Below are positions 1 through 9,471 of a stretch of 64,000 nucleotides of DNA, piece by piece. The position numbers were made by a program, and so were the translations under genes. Source of the stretch: Nafulsella turpanensis ZLM-10 (GTDB taxonomy: Bacteria; Bacteroidota; Bacteroidia; Cytophagales; Cyclobacteriaceae); the NCBI RefSeq assembly GCF_000346615.1, contig NZ_ANNU01000006.1, positions 62,001 through 126,000 on the forward strand, read 5' to 3'. Every line of letters begins with the position of its first letter. Position 1 is the stretch's first letter. The notes beneath the pieces were generated by a model. It saw only the letters and a program-made list of their open reading frames with translations, searched no databases and was not told where the DNA came from.

Positions 1-3000
1 GGGTTGGCCACTAAATGTTCTGGCTGCCGCATCGAAGCTTAACCATTCTGGCAGCGCCTCGCCTCCAACCAGAGTAGCGGTGTAGGTAAGTATTTCCCCG
101 TCGGGGTCAGCAAAGGCTGCTTCGGGAACAGTATAGGTATAAGCTGCATCTTCATAAATGGTCTGATCTTCCAGCTCGGCTGCGAGTCCGGGTCCATCAG
201 GAACTGCCCCTACTTTGAGCGTAAAGGTTTGGCTTGCCGATGCCACTGTTGGCTGACCGTTGTCCGTAGCGACTACTTCTATTTCCTGCTGTCCATTCCG
301 ATCGGGCAGGGAAGTAATGGTTACGACTCCTGCCTGGGCATCGATAACCATATTAGCAAAGTCAACAGTGGCCGGGTTCAGGCTGTAAGTGATGACCTCG
401 CCCTCTTCGCCATATACCGCCGGCTCGAGCGTAAGTGTTACTTTTTCCGCAGAGCTAAAATCTTCCTCCTTGCTCACCAGCTCCCGGTTGAGGGTAAATA
501 CCGGAGCGTCATTAACCGGATTGATCGTCAGAGTCACCGTTTCGTTTACTATATTCTGCCCATCGTTAGCAGTCAAGGTAAACACCTGCTCTCCGAAGTA
601 GTGAGGTTTAGAGGTGATGGATATTTTTCCTGTAGCGGCATCGAAAGATACATTGGCAAAATCTACAGAAGCAGGAGACAGGGAGTAGGTGATAGCTTCT
701 CCTTCATTATCTGGAGAATTATCTTCCAGCGTTACCTCTACAGTTCCTTCGAAATCTTCCTCTTTAGTGACGGCTGTCTGGCTAAGCGTAAATTCCGGCG
801 CATCATTTACAGCTGTTACCGTAAGGGTGAAAGGCTGCCTGTAAGTAGCAGCGCCATCATTAGCCACTACGGTAAAGGCCTGGCTGCCATGTGCATCGGC
901 TACAGGATTAATGGTGATGGTGCCATTGGAGCTATTAATAGATACCTCTGCAAATGCTACAGAAGCAGGCTCCAATGAATAAGTAATTGCTTCGCCTTCA
1001 TCTGCCGGCGATTTATCGGTAAGGGTAACAGTTACCGGTCCGGCAAAGTCCTCTTCTTTTATCACTTCTGATTCGCTCAGACTAAAGGCCGGAGCATCAT
1101 TAACCGCTGTAACCGTAAGGGTAAATTCCTGTGTAGCTTCATTGAAGGCTGCCTGCCCGTCATCTGCCTTCACGACAAAAGTCTGGCTGCCGTTGCCATC
1201 TGCTACAGCACTAATTTCTATTTTTCCTGTTTCAGGGTCAATTGAAATATTGACAAAATCTACAGAAGCAGGAGACAGGGAGTAGGTGATAGCTTCTCCT
1301 TCATTATCTGGAGAATTATCTTCCAGCGTTACCTCTACAGTTCCTTCGAAATCTTCCTCTTTAGTGACGGCTGTCTGGCTAAGCGTAAATTCCGGCGCAT
1401 CATTTACAGCTGTTACCGTAAGGGTGAAAGGCTGCCTGTAAGTAGCAGCGCCATCATTAGCCACTACGGTAAAGGCCTGGCTGCCATGTGCATCGGCTAC
1501 AGGATTAATGGTGATGGTGCCATTGGAGCTATTAATAGATACCTCTGCAAATGCTACAGAAGCAGGCTCCAATGAATAAGTAATTGCTTCGCCTTCATCT
1601 GCCGGCGATTTATCGGTAAGGGTAACAGTTACCGGTCCGGCAAAGTCCTCTTCTTTTATCACTTCTGATTCGCTCAGACTAAAGGCCGGAGCATCATTAA
1701 CCGCTGTAACCGTAAGGGTAAATTCCTGTGTAGCTTCATTGAAGGCTGCCTGCCCGTCATCTGCCTTCACGACAAAAGTCTGGCTGCCATTCAGGTTCTC
1801 TATAGCCGTAATCTTTAGCTGAGGATTTCCTTCCGCATTATTCTCTACCACCACGGTAGCAATAGGAGCCTCTCCTTCATTCTTAACCGCTACTGAATAT
1901 GTTACTGTCTGCTCCAGTTCATCGGCAGGTACGGCTGCAGGCTCTATGGCTACATATTGTGCTTCTGTAAAATCTTCTGCTACTTCTAAGGAAGATGGGG
2001 TTAAAGCAAATGCAGGCGCATCATTAACCGCTGTAACCGTAAGGGTAAATTCCTGTGTAGCTTCATTGAAGGCTGCCTGCCCGTCATCTGCCTTCACGAC
2101 AAAAGTCTGGCTGCCATTCAGGTTCTCTATAGCCGTAATCTTTAGCTGAGGATTTCCTTCCGCATTATTCTCTACCACCACGGTAGCAATAGGAGCCTCT
2201 CCTTCATTCTTAACCGCTACTGAATATGTTACTGTCTGCTCCAGTTCATCGGCAGGTACGGCTGCAGGCTCTATGGCTACATATTGTGCTTCTGTAAAAT
2301 CTTCTGCTACTTCTAAGGAAGATGGGGTTAAAGCAAATGCAGGCGCATCATTTTCTCCTTTTACTGTAATGGTAAAGGTTTTAGTGGCCGTAGCGGTTTT
2401 CTTTGTAAGCAAATCTCCTTCGGCTTCTTCTCTTGAGGTAGCAGAAAGTATCATTTCATGTACCCCTGCCGCATTGAGAGGGGGAGTAAAGCTAAGGCCG
2501 GCCAGTTCGGCAGCCGAAGCAAATGTATACGTAGTTTTAGCAGCATCAGGTGTTCCGGCAGATAAAACAGCATCTGGATGAACGCCACTCACTACTATCT
2601 GCTCCAGCGTTTCAGAACCATCTTTATCGATTAGTTCGGCAGACAAGCCCAGGGCAAGTGTTTCGTCTTCCGCTATTTCCTGACTATTTGCTACTAGAAG
2701 CGGCTCATCGGCCACTGCACGAACCACCACTTTAAGTCTGATTGGGGGGTCAGATTTATTTCCGGCAGCATCTTTTACGTAGATAGTCAAATCAGTTTCG
2801 CCAGACATATGGGGACTCGGGATGATAAGAATTTCCCAGCTGGAAGACTTCTTTTTAAGCTGATAACTGCTGTTACCAACCAAAGCTGTATTTGTGGACT
2901 CAAAAGAAAAAATAAGATCTTCAGGGTTTTCAGGCGAGCTATTTACAGAAAAACTATAGCGCACCGGTACATCTTCATTAGTGTAAAGCAGTGCGTAGGC

Positions 3001-4074
3001 AGATGGAGGGTCATTATCAATGGTATAAACTTCTCCGCCGTCAAAATTCCCGTTCTCAGGGCCCTCCCCTCCGATATTTACACCTTTCAAACTTTCTACC
3101 GGACTACTTTCTTTGTCAACAAATAGCAACTTAATGGTACCATTCCCTTCCAGACTTATATCATTTACTGTCACCACATATTCTTTCCCAGAATCGCCTA
3201 AAACGGAGACCGCATTAATGGTAGCAAGCAGTTCTCCTCCTTCATCCGGCATAATGTCTAAAGCAAAGTCTTCTATATCCACTCCATTGACAGGCTCCGA
3301 AAAGCTCACCAAGAAGCTCACCATCTCAACATTGGTAGGGTTCTGATCTCGTGTGGAAATGCTTTTAACTATTGGAATGGAAAAAGTACGAAAATCCTGC
3401 ACTTCTCCGTAGGTCACTCCTTCGCTGTTTCTGGCTACCAGGCGGTAAAAATATTGAACACTGTCAGTCAGGCCGTTCAGCTGCAACTCCACTGGACTTT
3501 CAGTAGCATCAGCATTTACTGTTTTACTTCCTTCTGCCCCGACAGGATCGAATTCGGCCAGCGGCAATTCCTCTCCGTACTGGAAGGCAGCAGTCGTTTC
3601 CGCTCCTCCTGTCTGAAAAGTACCCTTCAGCAAAGCTGCATTTTCGGTGGTATCAGTGGCAGTTGATGAAAGAACTACAGGCTTCTGTACATCCTCCACC
3701 TCTATGGTTATGAGGGCCTGTTCGCTCAGCCCTTCATTATCCCTTACCTGCACCCAAAACTCGAACAGGCTGTGGATCTCAAAATCTACCATTGCACTGT
3801 CACTGACGGTCAGAACACCTGTTGCCGGGTCCAGTGCGAAAGGCAACTCTTCTCCTTCCGCCAAAACAAAAGAATAAGAAGTAGCATTAACCGCTTCTAT
3901 TGTCCCTATAACGGTCCCTTTTGGACTGTTTTCCTGAATATGGAAGGTTTGGTTTTCTATTTCCGGCTGTATATCTGCAGCCTGTACAGACTGGATGACC
4001 AGCAACAGGCCCAGCATTAAAGCAAATAAGGGGAAGTACCGGTCTTTTGGTAAACTGTAGTAGAAATTCCTCAT
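1..4074 (-). CDS. giant cadherin-like repeat surface protein, C-terminus outside window
   Basis: The minus-strand frame is open from an ATG at 4074 to the left edge, giving 1358 residues with no stop. Residues 1-33 look like a signal peptide (hydrophobic stretch ending QSVQA). Then comes a cadherin domain (starting near PEIENQTFHIQEN), a fibronectin-like segment, a Big/SwmB-like segment, and at least seven roughly 100-residue domains introduced by VNDAP[AEV]F, typical of bacterial cadherin-like/Big_9 adhesins; the visible end (PEWLSFDAA) resembles a dystroglycan-type cadherin domain. Such proteins are secreted, surface-bound and bind calcium through acidic loops. Whether it ends in a type IX secretion C-terminal domain cannot be seen. 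Domain count and long internal DNA duplications suggest repeat-number variation. The frame and class are clear; ligand is unknown. Confidence 0.9.
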   Translation of the reverse strand, partial: MRNFYYSLPKDRYFPLFALMLGLLLVIQSVQAADIQPEIENQTFHIQENSPKGTVIGTIEAVNATSYSFVLAEGEELPFALDPATGVLTVSDSAMVDFEIHSLFEFWVQVRDNEGLSEQALITIEVEDVQKPVVLSSTATDTTENAALLKGTFQTGGAETTAAFQYGEELPLAEFDPVGAEGSKTVNADATESPVELQLNGLTDSVQYFYRLVARNSEGVTYGEVQDFRTFSIPIVKSISTRDQNPTNVEMVSFLVSFSEPVNGVDIEDFALDIMPDEGGELLATINAVSVLGDSGKEYVVTVNDISLEGNGTIKLLFVDKESSPVESLKGVNIGGEGPENGNFDGGEVYTIDNDPPSAYALLYTNEDVPVRYSFSVNSSPENPEDLIFSFESTNTALVGNSSYQLKKKSSSWEILIIPSPHMSGETDLTIYVKDAAGNKSDPPIRLKVVVRAVADEPLLVANSQEIAEDETLALGLSAELIDKDGSETLEQIVVSGVHPDAVLSAGTPDAAKTTYTFASAAELAGLSFTPPLNAAGVHEMILSATSREEAEGDLLTKKTATATKTFTITVKGENDAPAFALTPSSLEVAEDFTEAQYVAIEPAAVPADELEQTVTYSVAVKNEGEAPIATVVVENNAEGNPQLKITAIENLNGSQTFVVKADDGQAAFNEATQEFTLTVTAVNDAPAFALTPSSLEVAEDFTEAQYVAIEPAAVPADELEQTVTYSVAVKNEGEAPIATVVVENNAEGNPQLKITAIENLNGSQTFVVKADDGQAAFNEATQEFTLTVTAVNDAPAFSLSESEVIKEEDFAGPVTVTLTDKSPADEGEAITYSLEPASVAFAEVSINSSNGTITINPVADAHGSQAFTVVANDGAATYRQPFTLTVTAVNDAPEFTLSQTAVTKEEDFEGTVEVTLEDNSPDNEGEAITYSLSPASVDFVNISIDPETGKIEISAVADGNGSQTFVVKADDGQAAFNEATQEFTLTVTAVNDAPAFSLSESEVIKEEDFAGPVTVTLTDKSPADEGEAITYSLEPASVAFAEVSINSSNGTITINPVADAHGSQAFTVVANDGAATYRQPFTLTVTAVNDAPEFTLSQTAVTKEEDFEGTVEVTLEDNSPDNEGEAITYSLSPASVDFANVSFDAATGKISITSKPHYFGEQVFTLTANDGQNIVNETVTLTINPVNDAPVFTLNRELVSKEEDFSSAEKVTLTLEPAVYGEEGEVITYSLNPATVDFANMVIDAQAGVVTITSLPDRNGQQEIEVVATDNGQPTVASASQTFTLKVGAVPDGPGLAAELEDQTIYEDAAYTYTVPEAAFADPDGEILTYTATLVGGEALPEWLSFDAAARTFSGQP
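661..1789. repeat. 597-bp-offset direct duplication spanning two cadherin-like domains
   Basis: The stretch 661-1192 reappears at 1258-1789 (offset 597 bp, 199 codons) with no mismatch visible by eye over about 530 bp. It covers most of two consecutive domains. Its last 99 bp (1094-1192 and 1691-1789) are also the first 99 bp of the 327-bp repeat unit, so this 99-bp segment is present three times (1094, 1691, 2018). Offsets are whole codons, keeping the reading frame. Confidence 0.88.
1691..2351. repeat. tandem 327-bp direct duplication inside the cadherin gene
   Basis: The block beginning GCATCATTAACCGCTGTAAC at 1691 recurs at 2018, an offset of 327 bp (109 codons), and I see no difference between copies until both leave the repeat at about 2024 and 2351. 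The unit encodes one complete cadherin-like domain (about residues 575-794 for both). Identity at synonymous sites points to a recent duplication or gene conversion rather than protein-level selection. Confidence 0.88.
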
Positions 4075-4530
4075 CAACAACTAATTTAATTTAACCCTCT
4101 GTTTCCGTGCGTGGATGAATTCAGATAAAATTCACTTTTCGAGGCAAAGTACCACAAATGTAATATTTGCTCCTGAATTTTGCTTACGTGATTGCAAAAA
4201 TTTTATAAAATATTACTTTTATACTAAATTGTTATTCCCGACGCCTGTACTGTAATCATCATTAAAATCACGCTCAGCCCATAAATACCTAACTTTCAGG
4301 CTATATGGAGCAAGTACTCTAAAGAAGACGTAAGAAAAATTCTTTGAAAAAGCATAATCGGGAAAATGTATATAAAAAGGGTACAATGCAATCTTTTGAA
4401 AGAAAGCATTTAATAAACTGAAAAAAAGCAGCAAAGGTTACAGGAAGCAGAGGGAATTTTAGCCAAAAACAGCCATCAGGCCACGAGAAGCCGAAAAAAA
4501 GCCTTAAAAATAATTGTTCAGGGAAGGATT
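4075..4530. other. intergenic region between cadherin gene and recQ
   Basis: This 456-bp AT-rich stretch holds the 5' leader of the cadherin gene and the 3' flank of recQ, which points the same way. A 71-codon minus-strand frame inside it has low-complexity Phe/Leu/Tyr-rich composition and no recognisable domain, so I do not call it a gene. No clear terminator for recQ is visible. Confidence 0.5.
4155..4162 (-). promoter_or_regulatory. possible -7 box for the cadherin gene
   Basis: On the minus strand this reads TACATTTG, an exact match to the Bacteroidota -7 consensus TAnnTTTG, about 80 bp upstream of the ATG. No TTTG was found at the expected -33 spacing, so support is limited to one box. 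Confidence 0.35.
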
Positions 4531-6654
4531 TTACACCTTCATTCCCTTCTTTTTGTAAAAAGCAATAGCCAGTCGTATTTTATGGTAAGGGTATTTACCA
4601 TGCAAACTATCGAATAACTGCTTTAACTGACTGTCTATACCATGGACATAAATAGCATTTCCTATTGCCTCCAGCTCCCGCTCACTCACATAAGAATTGA
4701 GTGACTGTAAGCGATTCTGCTCATACAGGGTGGCTACATGAGAGTAAATGGTGGTTGGGTGCATACCCCGCTGCCTGGCAATCTGCTCGACAGATAAGCC
4801 CTGCTGCAGCAATTCCAGGCTCACTAAATGCGTTGCTCCCTGTGCTTTTTCGCCTTTCCCTTTTTGAGCCTTCTGAAAAGCCATAATTTCTGTAATAAAA
4901 TCATGCCCATAGGTGCTCATCTTCTGGCGGCCCACCCCATTTACCTGCAGCATACTATCCTCCGTTACCGGCTGGTCGGCAGCCATTTCCTGCAGCGTTT
5001 TATCGCTGAAGATCACATATGGAGGCACCCCCTGCTCATCTGCCAGCTGCTTGCGCAATTTTCGCAGGCGGTTAAACAATTCACCACCAATGGCCTCAGC
5101 TTTTGGTTTAGGTTTCCCCAGCCCAGCCACTGCCGGAGATTCTACTTTATACAGCTCTACCTTTTTGCCATTGAACAGCACTTCCCTGCTGTTTTCGTTA
5201 AGCCGAAGGTGCTGCCGCTGTTCGTACGCGATTTCCAGCAGACCGGTATTAATAAGCTGCTGAATATAGTTGCGCCAGTCCAGTGGGTGCACATCGCGGC
5301 CGGAGCCGTAGGTTTTTATCTTGAAAAGACCCTTTCGCCTTACCTCTTCCGTATCGCCACCACGGAGCACGTCGATGAGCAGCGAAATAGGTAAGGTTTC
5401 CTTTGCCCGCACGATGGCAGAGAGTGCTTTTTGCGCCAACACAGTTCCATCGAAGGACTGGTGCGGATTACGGCATACATCGCAGTTACCACAGTTTTCA
5501 TCCTGCACTTCGCCAAAATAGGCCAGCAGCACCTTCCGGCGACAGATATGAGCTTCAGCATACTGCTGCAGGCGTTCCAGCTTTGCTTCCTGCAGCTCAC
5601 GGCGCTGGTCGGGCAGCTCCTCCAGCATGCTGCGCTGCTTCATTACATCGGCAAAGGAGTAAAACAGCAGGGTATCGGCAGCCAGTCCGTCGCGCCCGGC
5701 ACGGCCAATTTCCTGGTAATAGCTTTCTATATTTTTAGGCAGGTTATAATGAATAACCCAGCGTACATTCGATTTATCGATTCCCATTCCAAAGGCCACA
5801 GTAGCACACACAATCTGTATATCATCCTTTAGAAAAGCATCCTGCGTATGGCTGCGTTGCTGATGCGACAGGGCTGCATGGTAATAACCGGCCTTGTAAC
5901 CCGCTGCGGTAAGCCGGGCAGCTACCTGCTCGCAGGCCTTTCTGCTCAGGCAGTAAATAATACCCGCCTCGAAGGGATGATCTTCCAGAAATTCCAGAAT
6001 ACGTTTTATTCGTTCCTGTGCCGGGTGTACCGTTAAGCTAAGGTTAGGCCGATCGAAAGAAGCCACAAAAACCTCCGGCTGTTCCAACCGGAGCTGTTGT
6101 AGTATATCCTGACGGGTTAGCTTATCGGCCGTGGCGGTGAGGGCCATCAGCGGCACATGAGGGAAGAGCTCCTTAATTTTCCCCAGCTGGGTATACTCCA
6201 GGCGAAAATCGTGCCCCCAGAAACTAATACAGTGCGCCTCGTCTATCGCGAAAAGCGATATCTGCGCCTTGCTGAGAATGTACTGAAAATTATCGGTCAG
6301 GAGTTTTTCGGGAGATACGTAAATTAACTTTAGCTCTCCATTTAGGCACTGCCGCTCAATAGCAGCCTGCTCCTGCCAGTCCTGGCTGCTGTTTAAAAAA
6401 GCAGCCGAAATACCGTTGCGCTTCAGCGCCTCTACCTGGTCCTGCATCAGGGCAATGAGAGGCGATACCACCACTGTTAAGCCGGGAAGACACAGCGCCG
6501 GCACCTGGTAGCAGATCGATTTTCCGCCCCCTGTTGGCATTAACACCAGCACATCGCGCCCGCTTACCGCTGCCTGCACGACATCCTGCTGCATGGGCCG
6601 GAACTGCTCATAACCGAAAAACCTTTTTAATATTTTTTGTGGTTCAGAAAGCAC
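4531..6654 (-). CDS. recQ: ATP-dependent DNA helicase RecQ
   Basis: A superfamily 2 3'-5' helicase of recombination and fork repair in the cytoplasm. The 707-residue product shows Walker A (MPTGGGKSICYQ, near residue 40), the DEAH box with the aromatic-rich loop (IDEAHCISFWGHDFR), motif VI (QEIGRAGRDG), the RecQ zinc cluster (CRRKVLL...CGNCDVC), a winged-helix RQC region, an HRDC domain near residues 520-600 (ending NGVGRQKMSTYG) and a C-terminal helix-turn-helix domain (LSVEQIARQRGMHPTTIYSH) of the HTH_40 type. This full-length architecture is usual for Bacteroidota RecQ. It is divergent from the following small membrane gene. Confidence 0.97.
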   Translation of the reverse strand: MLSEPQKILKRFFGYEQFRPMQQDVVQAAVSGRDVLVLMPTGGGKSICYQVPALCLPGLTVVVSPLIALMQDQVEALKRNGISAAFLNSSQDWQEQAAIERQCLNGELKLIYVSPEKLLTDNFQYILSKAQISLFAIDEAHCISFWGHDFRLEYTQLGKIKELFPHVPLMALTATADKLTRQDILQQLRLEQPEVFVASFDRPNLSLTVHPAQERIKRILEFLEDHPFEAGIIYCLSRKACEQVAARLTAAGYKAGYYHAALSHQQRSHTQDAFLKDDIQIVCATVAFGMGIDKSNVRWVIHYNLPKNIESYYQEIGRAGRDGLAADTLLFYSFADVMKQRSMLEELPDQRRELQEAKLERLQQYAEAHICRRKVLLAYFGEVQDENCGNCDVCRNPHQSFDGTVLAQKALSAIVRAKETLPISLLIDVLRGGDTEEVRRKGLFKIKTYGSGRDVHPLDWRNYIQQLINTGLLEIAYEQRQHLRLNENSREVLFNGKKVELYKVESPAVAGLGKPKPKAEAIGGELFNRLRKLRKQLADEQGVPPYVIFSDKTLQEMAADQPVTEDSMLQVNGVGRQKMSTYGHDFITEIMAFQKAQKGKGEKAQGATHLVSLELLQQGLSVEQIARQRGMHPTTIYSHVATLYEQNRLQSLNSYVSERELEAIGNAIYVHGIDSQLKQLFDSLHGKYPYHKIRLAIAFYKKKGMKV

Positions 6655-6850
6655 GCAACAGTAACATTTTTCTTTTCAAAACAGTAGAATAAAATTACCT
6701 GCTTTAAAGGCAGGTACAGTAACCTTAAACGGTACAAAATTTCCAGCAGATTAATTCAACGAAGTTAGGGAAGAATGCCCTGTTAATCAAAACTTTAAAA
6801 AGCTAATTCTGTTGATCATACAAAACCGAATTTTAAATTTTTTAAACGAA

Positions 6851-7078
6851 ATGGTAGATATTATACTTTTCGGTGTTGCCTATGTGGTCATGGTTTATTG
6901 CATGGTAGTGCTGATGAAAAAGAGAACCGGCCCCATCAATGGCGAAGACGATGACGACGGCGGTAGTACTGTATTAAACCTCCCCGATTTGGATGACCTT
7001 CCTCCGGGCATAAGCTTACCAGGCGGCGGTCCCGCCCGGAAAAAGAAAACAGAGGAACCGGATGAGGTACTGGTGTAG
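6851..7078 (+). CDS. small membrane protein with acidic tail, unknown function
   Basis: Starting at this ATG the product has 75 residues: one hydrophobic helix (VDIILFGVAYVVMVYCMVVL), then KKR, an acidic run (GEDDDDGG), a Leu/Asp/Pro-rich stretch (LNLPDLDDLPPGISLPGGG) and a basic/acidic end. An upstream in-frame ATG at 6812 would add 13 polar residues before the helix; I prefer the shorter form because the helix then follows the start directly. The architecture suggests an inner-membrane anchor with a cytoplasmic tail. No family recognised. It is convergent with yraN. Confidence 0.6.
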   Translation: MVDIILFGVAYVVMVYCMVVLMKKRTGPINGEDDDDGGSTVLNLPDLDDLPPGISLPGGGPARKKKTEEPDEVLV

Positions 7079-7241
7079 GAGAGGAGACGATGGATGATAG
7101 ACGTAGGGCATAAGATGTAAGAACCAAGAGTCAGGAAACAGGACAGAAAACGCTCATAGCTCGCTGCCACTGGATATCCTTTCTTAATACTTTTTACTGA
7201 CAACTTAATACCAGAAATCATTAGCCACTAAGCAGCCGGCA

Positions 7242-7595
7242 CTAATAAAAAGCATCTTCGAAATGGCTTATCAGGGTGGTTATTCCCAACTGAACAGAAA
7301 CAATATCGAAGCGGATCTCTCCATGCCAGTCAGTTTCAAAAATGTAAGCATTGGCAGTAGCCACTATCAGTCGGGCCTTTTTAGCATCGACTGCCTCCTC
7401 CGGGTACCCCCAGGCAGGCCCGCCCTTTCTTGTTTTCACCTCGACAAAAATTAGCACCCCCTCGTGCTGAGCAATAAGGTCAATTTCACCCCGCCTATGC
7501 CGGTAATTGCTAGCTATAATCTCATAACCCTTTTGCTGCAGGTATTCTGCTGCCAGCTTTTCACCCAATTTTCCGGTGGCTTGTTTATCATCCAT
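7242..7595 (-). CDS. YraN family (UPF0102) nuclease-fold protein
   Basis: A 117-residue protein of the YraN/UPF0102 family, which has a restriction-endonuclease-like fold; the cellular role is not firmly established. The N-terminal GKLGEKLAAEYLQQKGYEI helix and the signature RRGEIDLIAQHEGVLIFVEV with KTR after it carry the D...ExK nuclease-type residues (Asp in EIDLI, Glu and Lys in VEVKTR). Length matches the family. It diverges from the isomerase gene that begins 60 bp away. Confidence 0.93.
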   Translation of the reverse strand: MDDKQATGKLGEKLAAEYLQQKGYEIIASNYRHRRGEIDLIAQHEGVLIFVEVKTRKGGPAWGYPEEAVDAKKARLIVATANAYIFETDWHGEIRFDIVSVQLGITTLISHFEDAFY

Positions 7596-7655
7596 CGATT
7601 TTTATTCTAAATTTGGATATATTTTTCTGTTACCGTTATAAACGTTTTTGAATAT

Positions 7656-8660
7656 ATGGACAAAATGAGACCCCTGATTGAAGGTTTTACTCACCAGCTT
7701 CGCGATGCGCTAAAAATAGGGCAGGCCGCAAAGGTAAAACCTGCCGGCAAAGAAATCCGGAATATCGTAATCGCCGGCATGGGCGGCTCCGGAATTGGCG
7801 GCACTTTAGTTGCCTCTCTTACCCAGGACGAAATAAAGGTGCCTGTCACCATCTCTAAAAGTTACAATATTCCGGCTTTTGTAAATGAGCATACGCTCTT
7901 TATCGCCTCCTCGTTTAGCGGTAATACCGAAGAAACACTCGAAGCCCTGGGGCAGGCCCTACAGGCCGGCGCTCAGTGTGCCGTCATTACCAGTGGTGGA
8001 AAAATAGGAAAGCTGGCCAGAGAAAATGAGCTGGATGTAATAAATATTCCCGGCGATTCCGACAGCCCCAGGGCCAACATGGGATACTCCGTTATACAGC
8101 TGCTGTTTATGCTGCACTATAAAGGACTGACCGGCTCCGCCTTTGTTCAGCAGACAGAAAGCCTCATTCAGCTGCTGGATGAAGAGAAAGACCAACTTCC
8201 TGAGCGTGCAGAGAAGTTAGCCAATGGTATTAAAGGCTACCTGCCTGTTTTTTATGCCGATACCCGCATTTACCCCGTAGCCGTACGCATTCAGCAGCAA
8301 ATTAACGAAAACGGTAAGCACCTTTGCCACACCAATGCCTTCCCGGAAATGAACCATAACGAACTGGTGGGCTGGGAACATCCGGAGCAGGTACTGGTAG
8401 ACAGCAAGGTATACTTCCTGAAAACTACCTACGACCACCCACGGGTACGGGAACGATACCGCATAAGCCGTGAAATTTTCAGTAAAAAAGCTGCCAACAT
8501 ACACGATATTGAGGCAAAAGGTAAAAGCCTGCTGGAGCAGTGCTTTTACCTCATTCACCTAACAGACTGGGTTTCGTACTTCCTGGCAGCAGCCAACGAT
8601 ACGGATGCTTTTGAAATTAAAGCCATTGACCACCTGAAAAGCGAACTGGCTAAAGGATAA
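7656..8660 (+). CDS. bifunctional phosphoglucose/phosphomannose isomerase
   Basis: A SIS-fold sugar isomerase interconverting aldose and ketose 6-phosphates (glucose-6-P or mannose-6-P with fructose-6-P). The 334-residue protein has the glycine-rich SIS phosphate loop (NIVIAGMGGSGIGG), the sugar-binding SSFSGNTEETLEAL segment and the family-specific C-terminal half with MNHNELVGWEHPEQVL. Its size fits the short bifunctional Pgi/Pmi family rather than classical Pgi (about 550 residues). The lipB start codon lies 3 bp after its stop, so the two are very likely co-transcribed. Confidence 0.93.
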   Translation: MDKMRPLIEGFTHQLRDALKIGQAAKVKPAGKEIRNIVIAGMGGSGIGGTLVASLTQDEIKVPVTISKSYNIPAFVNEHTLFIASSFSGNTEETLEALGQALQAGAQCAVITSGGKIGKLARENELDVINIPGDSDSPRANMGYSVIQLLFMLHYKGLTGSAFVQQTESLIQLLDEEKDQLPERAEKLANGIKGYLPVFYADTRIYPVAVRIQQQINENGKHLCHTNAFPEMNHNELVGWEHPEQVLVDSKVYFLKTTYDHPRVRERYRISREIFSKKAANIHDIEAKGKSLLEQCFYLIHLTDWVSYFLAAANDTDAFEIKAIDHLKSELAKG

Positions 8661-8663
8661 ACC

Positions 8664-9398
8664 GTGAATGCAATTATAGAGAAGACGGTAACATTCCAGC
8701 ACCTGGGCCTGATTGATTATCAGCAGGCCTGGGACTATCAGGAAAAGTTGTTTGCCGAAGTTATTGAGCTGAAAATCAATAATCGCAAGCAGGCTGAGCA
8801 CCTGCAGCAGCCTACGCCTAACTACCTGCTCTTCTGCCAGCATCCCCATGTATATACCCTCGGCAAAAGTGGCGATGAGGCTCACCTGCTGCTCGATGAG
8901 CAGGGACTGGAACAGGCACATGCCAGCTATTATAAAATAAACAGGGGTGGCGATATTACCTATCATGGCCCGGGGCAACTGGTGGGTTATCCTATACTGG
9001 ACCTCGATAATTTCTTTACCGATATCCACAAGTACCTGCGCCTCCTCGAAGAGGCGGTTATCCTCACTTTGAAAGAGTACGACCTGGAAAGCGGGAGAAT
9101 TCAGGGGCTTACCGGTGTTTGGCTCGACCATGAGGAACAGCGCAACCCGCGGAAAATCTGTGCCCTGGGGGTAAAAAGCAGCCGATGGGTAACGATGCAC
9201 GGCTTTGCTTTTAACATTAATACTGACCTGAACTATTTTGGCAATATTGTCCCCTGCGGAATAGATGACAAAGCGGTTACCTCACTGGCACACGAACTGG
9301 GGCAAGAGGTACCAATGGAGGAAGTGGAAGAAAAAATGCTCCGGCACCTGAGCCAACTATTTGGAATGGAATTAGCAAAAAAGCAGCCGCAACTATAA
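8664..9398 (+). CDS. lipB: octanoyltransferase LipB
   Basis: Transfers octanoyl from acyl carrier protein to lipoyl domains, the first step of endogenous lipoate synthesis. The 244-residue product has the LipB signatures RGGDITYHGPGQLVGYPI and GVWLDHEE, the KICALGVKSSRWVTMHGFA segment with the catalytic lysine, and the acyl-thioester cysteine in NIVPCGI. The start is a GTG, because the only nearby ATG (8668) is out of frame; the GTG lies 3 bp past the preceding stop, indicating translational coupling. Confidence 0.96.
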   Translation: MNAIIEKTVTFQHLGLIDYQQAWDYQEKLFAEVIELKINNRKQAEHLQQPTPNYLLFCQHPHVYTLGKSGDEAHLLLDEQGLEQAHASYYKINRGGDITYHGPGQLVGYPILDLDNFFTDIHKYLRLLEEAVILTLKEYDLESGRIQGLTGVWLDHEEQRNPRKICALGVKSSRWVTMHGFAFNINTDLNYFGNIVPCGIDDKAVTSLAHELGQEVPMEEVEEKMLRHLSQLFGMELAKKQPQL

Positions 9399-9413
9399 AG
9401 CATTAATAAAGCG

Positions 9414-9441
9414 AAAGCCGGAAGAGCAATCTCCCGGCTTT
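9414..9441 (+). terminator. rho-independent terminator after lipB
   Basis: Inverted repeat AAAGCCGG (9414-9421) and CCGGCTTT (9434-9441), followed by further T residues on the plus strand, 16 bp after the lipB stop. It separates lipB from the convergent psd gene and would end the isomerase-lipB transcript. Confidence 0.75.
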
Positions 9442-9471
9442 TACATTTCTTTAGAACTGTTGCTCCTCCTG

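Noticed and set aside
661-2351. Direct repeats considered as a CRISPR array or MITE array
   Set aside because: Units are hundreds of bases, in frame and coding for protein domains; there are no spacers.
229-3126. Several plus-strand open frames opposite the cadherin gene
   Set aside because: They repeat with the same period as the DNA duplications and have no domain; the minus-strand frame is continuous and encodes clear cadherin-like domains.
4219-4434. 71-codon minus-strand frame
   Set aside because: Low-complexity aromatic composition, no domain, no convincing start site; lies in the AT-rich leader of the cadherin gene.
4531-6654. Long plus-strand frames opposite recQ
   Set aside because: RecQ motifs are complete on the minus strand; the opposite frames show no domain.
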